Assembly: GCF_036785885.1 (NCBI RefSeq)
Contig: NC_092317.1
Coordinates: forward strand, 6,326,501 to 6,390,500
Reading direction: 5' to 3'
From: Coffea arabica
Lineage: Eukaryota > Streptophyta > Magnoliopsida > Gentianales > Rubiaceae
Length of the DNA: 64,000 nucleotides
A program made the translations under genes and the position numbers. The number at the start of each line of letters is the position of its first letter. Within the stretch, counting starts at the first letter, position 1. The notes beneath the pieces are model-generated. The model was given only the letters and a program-made list of their open reading frames with translations. It was not told the origin of the DNA and ran no database searches. Positions 9,665 to 21,350 of the stretch are shown here, piece by piece.

Positions 9665-12600
9665 CTAGTCACCACATTCATTGGTCTTGGGGAGTTGGAC
9701 ATGAATGTGAACATCCCTAATTCTAAATGGTGCAGAAGCAATGGGAGCAACTGGTTGGCTGATATGTGCCACATGTGGATCCTCAATTCCAAAAATCTCA
9801 TGTAAGTTAGGTTCAGCAACAGGGGCAGAAGAAATTAAGCAACTCTCAGTAGCTTGTTGGCTATTTTGTGATGAAGTCCCTTTCTTTCCTACACGTCTAG
9901 TGCCTTTTCCCTGCACAACAGTAGTACGAGTAATGAGTATGTGCAGTAGTTATGTTGGTAAGAATATAAAATCAAATTGAAGTTATAAGAAAACTGTACA
10001 GCTTTTTTCACTGCTCTTCTTGTGGTCTTCTTAGCAGTGGGGCCAACACCTTCAACCTAGAACATGAGATTAAAACCATTATCATGCAGCAAATACAAAA
10101 TCACAGAACTTGAATTCATATATATCATGACTTATCACTCACAGAGATGACATGGTTTGTATCTATTTGGGACAAGTTTGTTTCACATTGTGCTTCATGC
10201 AATCCAGCAGATGACATCTGTGATAGACTTACATCTTCATCACCACATTTTTGTTGCCTAAGCTTGCATGTCCTTGTGTTATGACCCTTTTCCCCACAGT
10301 AAGTACATTTACAGATTTGTCCAAAACGTCTTACTTTAACTCTTTTATCTTTCATTTCCTGCACCTCATCAGTAGACTTTCTCCTTTGTTTTTTGGGTCT
10401 TCCTGGTGCTCTTCCATATGTTGGGGGGAGTGGGGGCTCGACATTCACATCTGCCCAATCTTGCTCTCCATGAAGAGGTAATATGCAAGGCTCATAACAC
10501 TTGAGATAAGTTTTCACTCTGTAGCAGTCATCAACATACTCCATTGGATCCTTCATTGCAATCCAAAGTGCTGAAATTGCATGAGAGCAAGGTATCCCTG
10601 TCAAGTCCCATTTCCTACAAGAGCATGTCTTCTCTTCAATGTTAACTGCATACTTTTGACCATAGGGATCAGCAACTTCATAATTAACTTCATTGGATTT
10701 GTAAGGCACACAGTAAGTTGCCTTATTTATGTTCTCTATCATTCTTTTCCTGATTTTTGGGCAGACTGCATATTTGCTCCATTTTTCTCTGGCTCTGTCT
10801 CTGTTCTCTTGCATTCTTGACATCATAACATATCTCAATGCCTCCATCATTGCAACAATTGACTCCTCTCTAGCATCTAAGATCTTGCTGTTGAAGGATT
10901 CACATATGTTATTCAGCAACATATCACACTTCGGGTAAGTGCTAAAGTGTGATCTACTCCATTCAGCCGGATTCTTGTCATCCAACCACTTAATAGCTTC
11001 AACATCAAGTTCAGCAATTGCCTCCATTCTTCTTCTGAATTGAATTGGAGTAGTTGCCTTGGCTGCTTTCCATAGAGCTTTCCTCATTGCTGCCCCTTTG
11101 AACCCAGCAGATGACATGTTACTATGCATATGTTTAACACAGAATCTGTGGGTTGCATTCGAAAAAACTGTTTCACATGCTTGGATTATTCCCTTTTGCT
11201 TATCACTCATTATTGTCCACTCATAGTCCCTTTCAATTTTCAAATCTTCCTTGAGTAATGTCAGAAACCAAATCCAAGAATCTTTGGTTTCTCCCTCAGT
11301 TGCTGCATAAGCTATAGGATACATTCCATTATTTGGATCAACTCCAACTGCTGTCAATAATACACCCCCTGCTGAACCTTTGAGAAAAGTTCCATCCAAT
11401 CCAAACACAGGCCTACAAGCTGCTAAGAACCCCTGTTTTACCCCAGCAAAGCACATGTATAATCTCTGAAATTTGCCCTATCCTGTTACTGCATCACAAT
11501 AGTCATCTACCAGCTTCATAATTACTGTGCTACCTGGATTACTTCTCTCGATTTCATTAATATAATGAGGCAGTTTATTAAACTGGTCCATCTCACTGCC
11601 TTTGGCCAAATTCTCTGCAATTTTCTTAGCTCTATAGCCTTGATGTCTACTAAGATGACATTTGTGCTCCTTCATTACCATCTTTTTGAAACTAACATAG
11701 TCCAGCCTTGGGTTCTCCTTAAATACACCAACATACCTTCTTCCTACCCACCCAGATTTCACACTCTTGTTGTGGTATGAAAATCCACATTTGTGCTTCT
11801 TTTGAAATGTTCTAACCTCCAATCTGCCATCCCCTTTCATCCTCCTAGCATATATGCACCAATCACAGCCATCTTTAGGACATATTGCTCTAACTCTTAT
11901 GTTATCACTCTTGATAAATTTAAATGATCTCCCTCTCCTGATGTTCCAGGTTCTAATTGCTTCTTTCAACTCCTTGAAAGAAGAAAATATTTGTCTAAGT
12001 TTAATTTTGGGATCATTTTCATCCTTGGGATCAAACACAGGGGGTCTCAAGCTTTTCTCTTCATCCGACCCTCTATCACTACCAATATCAGTATCTGAAT
12101 CTGGGGCAGCATCAACATCAGAATTGTCATTATCACTTTCAGTATCACTAGACATTTGTTTCCTAGGCTTGTTATTCATCCTAGCATCTGTACACTTGTT
12201 TTTTAGATGCATATTCAGCTGCTCTTGTTTTCTATTTTCTACTCCTAACCATTCAGAATCTTCATCAATATTTTCATCATAATCATTATCATCTGAATTT
12301 TGATCATAATCCGTGTCTTTTCCTGAGAACTCCCCCAAATCAGAGCCTGAACTAGGCATATATTCATCATCACTTTCATTCTCTTCATCTTCTAACACAA
12401 AGTCCCTATCCTCAATGTCAGACCCCCATTGTGATGATAGTAGATCATTAAGGGAAACCTCTACATACAAATCAACCACCCTACCACAGTCAAAATGATC
12501 AGTACAATATGCATGCAATTCTCTATCATGTCTTAACAAATGAAATCCGTGTTCCTCGATTAGGATATGGTACTTTTTGTCACCAACAACTTGAAGTTGA

Positions 12601-13236
12601 TTTTCTAGCATTCTATCCATTTCAAATAGACTAATGCCTGTGGCCTCTACATGATCAAAAATCCATAATTCTCCTCCCTCATAATGCACATCAGGTTCGG
12701 TTTCAATTTTTCCCCATATATAACACTTCATAGTCACTTCAGTGCTTTCACTATCTGAATTTAGGGACAACAAAATAAAACAAACACAATAAACAACTAC
12801 CATAAGTGACAAATTAGATTATATAAGCAGGTAATTTGCACTCAATCTGCTTCAAGACACTTCAATAATACATCTCCTGCCATATAAAAGCAGGGAGACT
12901 TACAGACATAAAAGCACCACAAAAGCATGTTACGAAATCAGATTCAAACCAACATTGTCTATCATGACAACCCACACCAGAGAGACATACAGAACCCCAT
13001 TAAATGGTAGACAAGTTTTTTTATGGCTTTGCCAGATTACTTAAAAATCCAAAATTGAAGACATTCTTGTCTCCCAAGTGAAAATATTGTCTCCTAAGTG
13101 AAAATATCACCTTTGATAATCACATTCTTACAATATAAGCATAAATCAGTTGCATGCATAATGCTACCAGAGTCACACAACACATACCGTAATCTGGTGG
13201 TGGTGCTCCATTCATTTCTTTTGGTCTTAGAGCCAT
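9665..13236 (-). pseudogene. MULE transposase (MURA type) with one in-frame TAG
   Basis: A four-exon model: 13236..13188, 12754..10143, 10056..10000, 9910..9665, all phases matching (988 codons including stop). The only break is TAG at 11478..11480, just before KFQRLYMCFAGVKQGF. The domains in order are an N-terminal domain with a very acidic Ser/Asp/Glu stretch, a Cys/His DNA-binding region (CPKDGCDWCIYARRMKGDG), the MULE DDE transposase (GLDGTFLKG, MSDKQKGI and NNICESFNSKI carry the presumed D, D and E), a SWIM zinc finger (CSCRKWDLTGIPCSHAI) and a CCHC knuckle (CTYCGEKGHNTRTC). The start MALRPKEMNGAPPPDY is encoded by a tiny first exon. Readthrough or sequencing error could explain the TAG; otherwise it is a recent inactivation. 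Confidence 0.88.
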
Positions 13237-13380
13237 TTCCTTCCAGATTCACAAACAACTCCACTATCACCGAGTTCTTCGAGATTTTTCTTCCGATCTG
13301 CTAGTTTTATGCACAAAACTTAATCTGGTTTTTTGTTCTCGTTTCTAGAGCCTGAAGAGAAGAAGGGGGACAATTAGTGT

Positions 13381-13646
13381 GTTTTGTCTTTGCTAATTAG
13401 GAATGGGGGCACCGGGAAGCAGGAAATAGTTTTTTATGAGTTTTCCCGCTTCACAAAATGGAAAAAGGATTTTAAGTACGGGCACATGCTCTCACGTGAC
13501 TTATTTCCGTCAAAAAATGATGAAAACCCGTCAATTGTCCACTTTTGAGCAAAATTGAATAGATTGGGGACTACATTTGTTATGTGCAATCGATTGGGGA
13601 CTAGTTTCGCGCGTTGGTGATAAATTGGGGACCAAAACTCCAATTC
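13381..13646 (-). repeat. MULE right terminal inverted repeat
   Basis: Inverted copy of 7940..8205, the same 266-bp length, ending CCAAAACTCCAATTC. It lies about 145 bp upstream of the transposase start, so the transposase promoter probably overlaps or abuts it. Confidence 0.92.
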
Positions 13647-14786
13647 AGTTTATAAAATAAGGGATTAAAGTATCATACATATTAAGTTTATAAAATATGG
13701 TCATTTTAGTTTCTACCTTGTCATTTCAGTTGGTTCTACTGCAAAATGCAAATTTCGCCATTTTGACATTTTAGTCTAAATCACGAGGAATTATATATAC
13801 AAGCACACTCAAAAGTGAAGAATTGTTATACAAAACAGGAGTGATGAACTTACTTTGGACCATAAACAGCACTGGCATCTGTAAAATAAACAGGTCCATC
13901 ACTAGTCTTAGTTACGGCAATGAGAAAGCGGTAAAATACTCCATCCGTAGTCGGGACAAGAGTAGTAGCCAGCCCTCCAAATGCTCCGACGAGGGTAAGG
14001 CCGACGAATGGATCACAACAATAGAGTTGGCCGGTGAAATAATCGTAATCCAGTCCCAGAGGCAGCCCGCAGGTTGGAGACTTGTCAAGGCTAGTCGTCC
14101 CATCACAAAATGCCCGAGTCCTGAAACACGAGTAAAGTGTCGAACAAAGTTTGTGATAATGAAATGTCATGATATAGAAAGCTAAATAATCGGGTTTCCC
14201 TTCTCATTTTCTAGCTTTTACTGATGCAGGATATTTTCTTTCTGGTTTGAAGATGAATGATTATATCGAATAATCCTGCAAGAGTAATTCTACAGATAGC
14301 CGTTGTTTCATGCCCTATAACATGTATCGAATAACATAATAGATAAAATAAATTTCATTGGTGATCTAAACATAGGGAGACAAAGCATATGGTTGTTTTA
14401 GGTGGGTAATATTGCGATATTGCAGTGTAAAGCTCACTTTTAAAAGAAAAAAAAAAAACAACTTACCTATTTGGTGAAGTATAGGCAAATTCTCTGAAGG
14501 AATTTTTAAGTTTTATATATTTGAGTATTCGACCGTCAGAGACACCGGTGTAAGGACCTTCCCCTAGCAAATCGAAAGCAAATGACTCCGGAGATGTCAC
14601 ATTGTCGGGTAGAGGGAGCTTTTTAAATGATGTTAGAGTAATATTTTGCTTAGGCAATGATGGCAATATTGGTATCAGTTGAGAAAATCAATGTTGGGAA
14701 AATAGATAGCAGCAAGAAAATGAAAAAAACCATATTGTTCATAATATTAGTCGGGGATTTGGGGATAAAAAGGCAGTGTCAAGGAA

Positions 14787-14795
14787 GTACTTATA
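14787..14795 (-). promoter_or_regulatory. TATA box of SSL locus 2
   Basis: TATAAGTAC preceded by GCC on the minus strand, 45 bp upstream of the exon 1 ATG at 14742. The GCCTATAA context recurs at SSL loci 4 and 5. Confidence 0.5.
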
Positions 14796-14799
14796 GGCA

Positions 14800-15351
14800 C
14801 GAGTGAATTCATTGAGCATGGAAAACCTTTTTTTTCTTTTGCCTAAGCATGGGAAAATTTACCAAAAAAGGAAATAAGAAAGCAGTTGGACAGCACAAGT
14901 TGATACTCTTTAGTCAACCCTATGCAACATAAGTCTAGATGAATTAAATTGAATTGTACATCACAAATTTGGTTAATGGCAATTGACCATTTCTTTTTCA
15001 GCTACTCTTGTTCTCATAGATGCATTTGGAAAATTTTTTTAAAATATAATATTGTAATATTTTTTTATAATGTGATATACGTAAAATAAAAAGGTAATTG
15101 AGAAAAAGAACGATTGAGGAACATATTTAAAAACAAATAAACCCATTCGTTTGCCGCTTCTGGCTACATTATCCTATTATAACTTTGATATAGAATATTA
15201 ATTGCATCCCATGGATTATCAATTAGAGCAAAATAAGTCTAAGGTCATACAACTACTAATAAATTAGCCAAGCACATATGACTAAAGTAGGAGTATTCTT
15301 TTCTTTGTTCTTTTTTAATCTCCTAGCTCACTTTGATGATCGTGTTTTACA
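14800..15351. other. AT-rich upstream region of SSL locus 2
   Basis: No gene or transposon end is recognised. It is very AT-rich, with an A/T run near 15030..15100. Any distal promoter elements of locus 2 would lie here. Confidence 0.35.
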
Positions 15352-15360
15352 TAAAAGATA

Positions 15361-15831
15361 GGGCAAATTCCACTTTATCTCCTATGATTTAGCCTTTTTT
15401 TACATAACCCCCTATGGTTTCAAAAGCTATACATAACTCCCTCATAATTTGGATTAAAGTGTCAAAGTGACGGGAATGATCATTCTTAACGGAGTCATCT
15501 AAAATGTCAAAAATACCCTTATGTAAAGTTGAAAATTATTTATTAACCAAGGGGGTTTATGTGTATATTTTGAAAATCATAAGGGGGTTATATGGTAAAG
15601 TATTAAACTATAAGGGGGTTATATGGTAAAATATAAAAATCATACGGGATTAATGTGTCATGTATTTATAAGGGTAATTTCGATATTTTTAGAAGTTCCA
15701 TTACGAATGATTATTTCCGTCACTTTGACACTTTAATCCAAGTCATGAGGGGGTTATGTATAGCTTTTGAAATCATAGAGAGGTTATGTAAAAATATGGT
15801 AAACCACAGGGGGGTAAAATGTAATTTGTCC
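15361..15831. mobile_element. 471-bp MULE-type MITE with 9-bp target duplication
   Basis: A perfect TAAAAGATA flanks both sides (15352..15360 and 15832..15840). The ends GGGCAAATTCCACTTTATCTCC-like and, read inward, GGACAAATTACATTTTACCCC-like form a long imperfect inverted repeat, so the whole element can fold back on itself. Repeats of AAGGGGGTTATATGGTAAA lie at its centre. Non-coding. A 9-bp duplication indicates Mutator-type transposition. Confidence 0.82.
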
Positions 15832-15937
15832 TAAAAGATATTTAGCCAAGGGTGAAAAATATCCTTCTCATGGTAAAAGCGTATCAAATTTTGTTGGATT
15901 CATAGCCATTATTGCTTTTCCCAGACTAAATTTGTCT

Positions 15938-15986
15938 CATCAAATAGTTTAAATATTGACAATTCAAATATTTAAACTATTTGATG
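15938..15986. repeat. Perfect 20-bp-arm hairpin
   Basis: Arms CATCAAATAGTTTAAATATT (15938..15957) and its exact complement (15967..15986) flank a nine-base loop. No duplication or transposon terminus is evident around it. Confidence 0.85.
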
Positions 15987-15989
15987 TTG

Positions 15990-16914
15990 ACTAGTGACAA
16001 AAGTCAAGAATTGAATATCTAAAAATATAAAATTAGTAGTCAAGAATTGATATTTTCTGATAGTAAGTATTTATGTAGTGAATGGTAATTAAATTTTTGC
16101 GTCATCAAATTCAGCATTATAGAAGTAGAATTAGCTCATGTTAAAGTCACAAATATTTAATGAGCATGTAAGCCTGCCTATAAACGTATAGTATTTGAGT
16201 GGTCGCAGAAGTCGTTGAGGTATACTATTTGAGTGGTCACAGCCTTCTTGAGGCATGTAATGTAAGCCTCACAAGAAGACTGAAGAATTCAAACGTATGG
16301 ATTAGGGAATGTGAAGAAAATAGACCAAGATCCAAGCAGCCAACCTATCTAACTGCATAGTTTTCCCTTAATTTCAACCCAAAATTGTTAATTTCTGGAA
16401 AGGGAAAAGATAAATATATATATATAAGTGGCTTTTGATAGATGAGTTTCAAGACGAGAACTGAGTTTCAATTTTAACTATATTCATACATAATCTGTAT
16501 TTAAGGTGAATCGAAATCAATTACTAATAGGTTTCATAGACCCTTTCTATGAGTTTTATGATTAACTATTAAAGAGTAGGTTTCACTTATTCATTATTTT
16601 TTATAACTAAAACTCACTATTGTAAAATTATCGAACACTCTATGAATTTTTATTAAATCCATTATTATTTTCTAATATATCATACCCATAATAATAGTAA
16701 TTGTGAAATTTGAATCAAATGGCTTATTAGTTAGAAATCGTAACTGAAGAATTGTAATCAATCCCTTATGAAGCTAGGGAGCTTTTTAATTCGAGTTGTT
16801 ACTCTTCAATGTTAGGACACGCACGAGCGCGCGCGCGCACCACCGATACGTGTTAGAGAATGCCCCTAAATGCCTCTTGGCTTTTTTTCTTTTTTATTTG
16901 ACTATGGTAAATTG
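15990..16914. other. Non-coding SSL-unit flank
   Basis: About 16160..16420 resembles 1900..2190, which supports duplication of flanks together with SSL genes. A (TA)n run lies near 16412 and a GC-dinucleotide run near 16828. No gene is supported. Confidence 0.45.
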
Positions 16915-19037
16915 TGTTGTAAAACTAATAAAATAAGCTACTATAATAGGAATTGAGAATTTATACCTTATTTAGGTAGGCCGGCCTTAAATTTATTTGT
17001 AGCACTTGTGCATGTCCTTCAGGGACATCAATTTTAATCAAGGTATTTCCTGCAGGAATAGTTGATTTAATGACTCTTCTGGAGTCGATAAATATATCTG
17101 ACAATTGATTTGCAACTTTCAACAAATGAAGAATTTCTTGAACTTCTAGTTCACATTATTGAGGATCGAGGAAATCCAAATTTTCAGATGATTTCCTTTC
17201 GATTGATTTCTTCCTCCCCCTAATGTCGGGAATCGTAACTCATCAGAATAAATAAATCATTCAATAGATCACCCATCAATACTTTACGATATTTAATCGT
17301 GAAAGATGATTCATACTCAACATAAATTTTAAATTTCTTTTGGAGCCATATATAATATAAAGGGGTATGTATAAATACTTGTCGACTCTCAAATATTCTC
17401 ACTTTTGTCAAATCACATATACATTGGGCTCAGTAAACTTCTGGTTTACTGCAATTGATGATTATAAATCAAAATGAGAATGAAGACAACTATATCGATA
17501 ACCATTTCTCTCTCGAATGATTATTATGATATAATTAACCTTTATCTCACTTGATTTTTAAACATGATCTTTATTATTGTCTCATTTAGTGTCTCAATTT
17601 GATATCCATTTCGACGGATATTCAAATTCAATAAATTTTTCGAGACATGATAAAAAGTAGTGCTTTATTTATAATAAACTTTTCTCCTACATGGAAAAAT
17701 ATAGTAGTGACTCTTCTGGAGTTTTCAATCACTTAAACACTACCACTGATTGTATTTGTCTCTTTTGTTGGAAAATAGTGTATATAGTAGTACTTATTAA
17801 TGAGACACATATCATTGTCACCATAATTCTTATGGGACAAATATCATCACTATAATTCTTTGATCCCAAATATTTAACATCCATTTCTTCTTCAGGAAGA
17901 AAAGTCAATTACTATCATAAATTAAATCAACCATCATACATCTTTAGGGCGTTTAAGGAAATTGGCCATGTGAAGATGCTATTATAATTTTGATTTCTCA
18001 TATGTATTTCGAGACATTTATCTTCAAGATCCTTACTTTCTTGTCCTCATCATTATTATCCCACTTCAAGTGGTAACTTTTTCTCTTGTCATGGTAAAAT
18101 ATATATTTACCAAAATCATAGTCATGGCATCAACCATAACTAATAAATTGAAATTTAGTCGTATTCACTTCTGGGAATGGACTAGAATTAGCCTGCAATA
18201 AGTATAAAATACTTCTCAAAAGTTCTCTTAATATTGCTACTACAGGAGCATATTCGAGAAATCAATTGTAGAGAGTATCATTTTCAATATATCTTATGAG
18301 TAAAATTTTCTCGACACAATTTCAATTGAGAAGTAATTCTGAAAATTGCATAATTATGTTCTTGTAGCCACAGGTAAATTTATCATACCAGGCTTTTGAA
18401 ATAATGATCATCTTTTTCTTTAAGTATTTCAAAGAACAAGTAGATCCTCAAGCATAATTGATTTTCTATAATAGCATCTCCAAAACTCAATGCATCAGAA
18501 TATAAGTATTTATAACAAATAATTCTAAAGATAAATAAGTAGAATTAAAAGAAAAAATATTACCTCAAAGATGCCAAAGAGTATATGTTCTTGTTTAGTA
18601 GTTGCTCAGTAGTAGACACTTATTTTGCAATCATTCAAAGGTTAACCATAATAAATTGAAATAAATTTATAGGTTAGAAATTTACCTCAATAAATAGAAG
18701 ATGTTGGCGAAAAAAAAAACATGGGCAGAATCTCGTGTTTCACTTTTACTCAAGGTAAAGCCTCCATTTTCACCTTTTACTCAAAAGTAGAGACTCGTGC
18801 TGATAACGTGTTGTAAAACTAATAAAATAAGCTACTATAATAGGAATTGAGATATTAGAGAAATGAGTAGAGAAATAGAGAGTGATTATCTTATTATTCC
18901 AACTAATACAAAAGTCCTCACAAAGGGTGTCAATGTACCTGTATATATAGGTACTACAAGATTAAAGGTACATCAATCCTATTAAACACCCACTATTACA
19001 AGAATATGAAGAAACCTATGAAACGGTTTCTCCACTA
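16915..19037 (-). mobile_element. Degenerate Ty1/copia retrotransposon remnant
   Basis: In minus orientation a likely 5' LTR (19037..18809, TG...CA, about 229 bp) is followed by ACGTTATCAGCACGAG, a primer-site-like sequence. The last 44 bp of that LTR recur at 16915..16958 as a truncated 3' LTR. Between them are decayed coding traces in the expected order: a gag-like region about 18190..18020 (FPEVNTTKFQF-like and SYHLKWDNN-like), an integrase C-terminal region 17411..17220 (IYVEYESSFTIKYRK...LMGD), then about 17160..16985 resembling the copia linker before RT (VANQLSDIFIDSRRVIKSTI). Frames are broken and RT is missing. Assignment rests on recalled family motifs. Confidence 0.62.
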
Positions 19038-19943
19038 CATGAATAGATTTATGGATTGTAACTTTTATACATAATATAGCCATAAATCATGAATTAATTC
19101 TCTTGGAAATACAAAGGGACATCCACATTTTAATTGTTTCATAACAAATTGAACATTTTTATACCAATATTGCTTTCATCCAAATTTTAAAAAAAATTTC
19201 TATATCAACTTTCCAAGATATGAAAATTGACTTCTTCGGTATCCAATTCAAAGTCCACAACCATCCCCAAGTTTTCCTCATCTCCTCGAATTTTTTTCTC
19301 CGTTCTTTTTTCCTCAACTTTTTTTCTAGTTTTTGTTTAGGACTTCTGTCAAACTCCTCATGCACAAGCACAAAGTACAAAAGCACACCGCAAATGTATG
19401 TTCAAGACTGGTTTTTGCTAATTTCGGAATGGCAAGTACAAAAGCAATTAGTTACTGTGCGTTTAGAGGTTGATGCTAAATTCATAGCACGAATTGAATT
19501 TAAAAGTCAACTTCTTCTGCTTGTATTGCGAAAACCCTTGAAATAACATCTATTGTATTCTCTTCCAGTCATCATATCTAAAATGGTTGCACCACTTAAA
19601 TCCACCAAGTGTGTTTTATCCTTAATTCTCATTCCCGTATACTCCTTCAGGTTTGTATATTTTTTCTCGACTGTAATCTTCCATTACCATTTTGTATATT
19701 TTTTTTCTGCTCAACATTATTGCTTGTAAAATTGTGGACAGGGAATTGCGAAAGCTAAACCAGCCGTTGTTAATATAAAAGTGGTTCATTTAGGTGTGAT
19801 ATTGCGTATACAAATGTATGAAAAGTTTTATTCCCAGCAAATGCTAGCGTTCACAGCTGATTCTTATTAATAGCGATGCGGATTCATCAATCTGCAGGGC
19901 ATTCCAATGACATCCTGGGTGGCAAATTCCGTCTGCTGTAGTC
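19038..19943. other. AT-rich 3' flank of SSL locus 3
   Basis: Small open frames such as 19220..19546 are low-complexity and match nothing I recognise. The last stretch (about 19840..19943) is probably the 3' untranslated region of locus 3. Confidence 0.35.
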
Positions 19944-21283
19944 TCAATGGTAGAGGTATTCTTCCAATTCATACTGGCCAATATATGGGATGAAGAGACC
20001 GCTAAGGAAAAGTTTTCCACGTTGTTCCACAACAGCAGTAATATTTTGATAGTATTCCTTGCTGAAATCCACTGTCTCTAGAATTTGCCCTGATGGGCTG
20101 AATTTCACACCCTTAGGGGCATTGGTATAGTCCGGCCTTGGATAGTTTAGCGGAACCCAATAATTGCCCTCCCAATTCCTTTTAATCTTGTTTGGATTTC
20201 CTGTAAACGTCAAGAAAATTTCTGAAGTGCCAGCTTTTTCTCCTTTGAGCCAATACTTTGTAATTCTCTTAGCAATGAACTCTGAGACTAGGACATAGGA
20301 GGCAGCAGCATCAGTAGCTACCCCTGCAGCTCCCCCGAGATTTGAGAGCAGTGTGGTCACTTTTTTGGTTTTTGGATTGTATTCTAACAGTCTTCCTGTG
20401 GAGTCCCCAGTTCGGATGGCCTTGTCTACCTCCCTGAGAGAAAAGAAAAAACCTCCAAAATGATTGACGGATTAATCAAACCAAAATAAATCAATTAGTT
20501 AAAATTGCTCCAAAAACTGCAATTCATGATGTATCATCATAACACTTTGCAGCCTTCCAAGTTTTGAAGAACCCAAAAGATCATGAATTCAATAAAGAAA
20601 ACTTACGTAAAACCGAATACTCCACTGGCATCTGTAAAATAGACATTTTGATTACTAGCAGCATCTATGCCAAGAAGGAGCTTGTAAGGAGTTCCATTTT
20701 TACTAGGAACAAGAGTGGTTGCAAGCCCTCCAGAAGGTCCAACAACAGTGACACCTGTGGATATATCACAGCTATATAGCCTCCCAAAATCGTCGAAATT
20801 CTACCCTGTTGGGAACCCGCAGATTGGAGTATTGTTGAGGCTAGTTGAGCCATCACAAAATGCTTTGGTCCTGAAAATTTTGGAAAAATTATGTTCGTAT
20901 GGAAGCCAATGATTATTGTTCATTTCTTTTCTTTTTTCCCCCCTGAAATATGATCAATTCTTGTTTTTTGTTTCCTTTAATGTAGTACACAATATCATAT
21001 TATTAGCAGCTAAACATTACCTTGATGGTGTAGTAGTTGCGAAGTCCATAAAAGACTTGGTGAGTTTATTGTACTTTAGGATTCTGCCATCTAATGTACC
21101 AGCATAAGGACCTTCACCCAGCAAGTTGAAAGAGAGAGACCCGGAGGATAGGACATTCTGCGGAAATGGGAGCTTTGTAAATCCTTTCAGAGTAATATTT
21201 GTTTTAGGCAATGGGATAATAGTCCCAAGGGAAAAGATTAAAGAGGGAAAAGTAGCCAATAGGAAGACAGTAAACAAGGCCAT
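19944..21283 (-). pseudogene. SSL locus 3: near-intact gene with one nonsense codon
   Basis: Exons 21283..21021, 20870..20607 and 20433..19944 have canonical sites (GTAATG, CAG, GTAAGT, CAG). Together they make 1017 nt, exactly 339 codons, the same as the intact locus 5. The signal peptide is MALFTVFLLATFPSLIFS. LLGEGPYAGTLDGRILKY, CDGSTSLNNTPICGFP, GDSTGRLLEYNP and the C-terminal IPYIGQYELEEY are present. The single defect is TAG about 60 bases into exon 2, after ICGFPTG, where other copies have Leu or Phe; TTG to TAG is the simplest change. The C-terminal Glu (VVEQRGKLFLSG) that by eye aligns with the catalytic Glu of Rauvolfia STR1 is kept. A recent pseudogene, or a segregating null allele. 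Confidence 0.88.
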
Positions 21284-21342
21284 CGTAATCGTACTTACAC
21301 TTTGTACCTATCTGTGGATTGAGCAAATGCAATTGCAAGATG

Positions 21343-21350
21343 TATTTATA
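21343..21350 (-). promoter_or_regulatory. TATA box of SSL locus 3
   Basis: TATAAATA on the minus strand preceded by TACC, 60 bp upstream of the ATG at 21283. The upstream promoter is only about 215 bp long before retrotransposon B begins. Confidence 0.6.

Larger units (their letters stand above)
7939..13654 (-). mobile_element. Complete MULE with long inverted repeats, transposase and GRF gene
   Basis: A 5.7-kb Mutator-like element. Its 266-bp terminal inverted repeats (7940..8205 and 13381..13646) appear identical where I compared them. The likely target duplication is AAATTAGGG (7930..7938) against AAATAAGGG (13655..13663), nine bases with one mismatch. Inside are a MURA-type transposase gene on the minus strand and a small GRF zinc-finger gene on the plus strand, convergent, an arrangement reminiscent of mudrA and mudrB. 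The element sits in intron 2 of SSL locus 2, inside an older MITE. The region 8875..9664 between the two genes has short repeats (AACAAGCTTTTCTGTACACTG twice near 9126 and 9168) but no further gene. Confidence 0.88.
6095..14742 (-). pseudogene. SSL locus 2: frameshifted gene with a transposon-filled intron 2
   Basis: Three exons match the intact copy at 56779..58406: exon 1 14742..14467, exon 2 14120..13854, exon 3 6575..6095, all with good splice sites (GTAAGT donors, CAG and AAG acceptors). The signal peptide (VFFIFLLLSIFPTLIFS), LLGEGPYTGVSDGRILKY, CDGTTSLDKSPTCGLPLG and the C-terminal FVGQYDIKCI are visible. Exon 1 is shorter than the intact copy by a number of bases not divisible by three. 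Translation from the ATG at 14742 or 14733 hits TAA just before the KQNITLTSF segment, so a frameshift is inferred. Exon 3 also has Gly in place of the Trp of the WVAVN motif. Intron 2 is 7.3 kb and carries a hAT-like element and a full MULE; intron 1 is 346 bp. Most likely a pseudogene. Confidence 0.85.

Noticed and set aside
7943-13643. Two identical 69-codon open frames on opposite strands
   Set aside because: They are the two halves of the MULE terminal inverted repeat, not genes.
13434-14170. Plus-strand frames of 120 codons over the SSL exon 2 region
   Set aside because: They are antisense shadows of the minus-strand exon. Similar shadows at 57351..57647 and 1272..1502 were rejected for the same reason.
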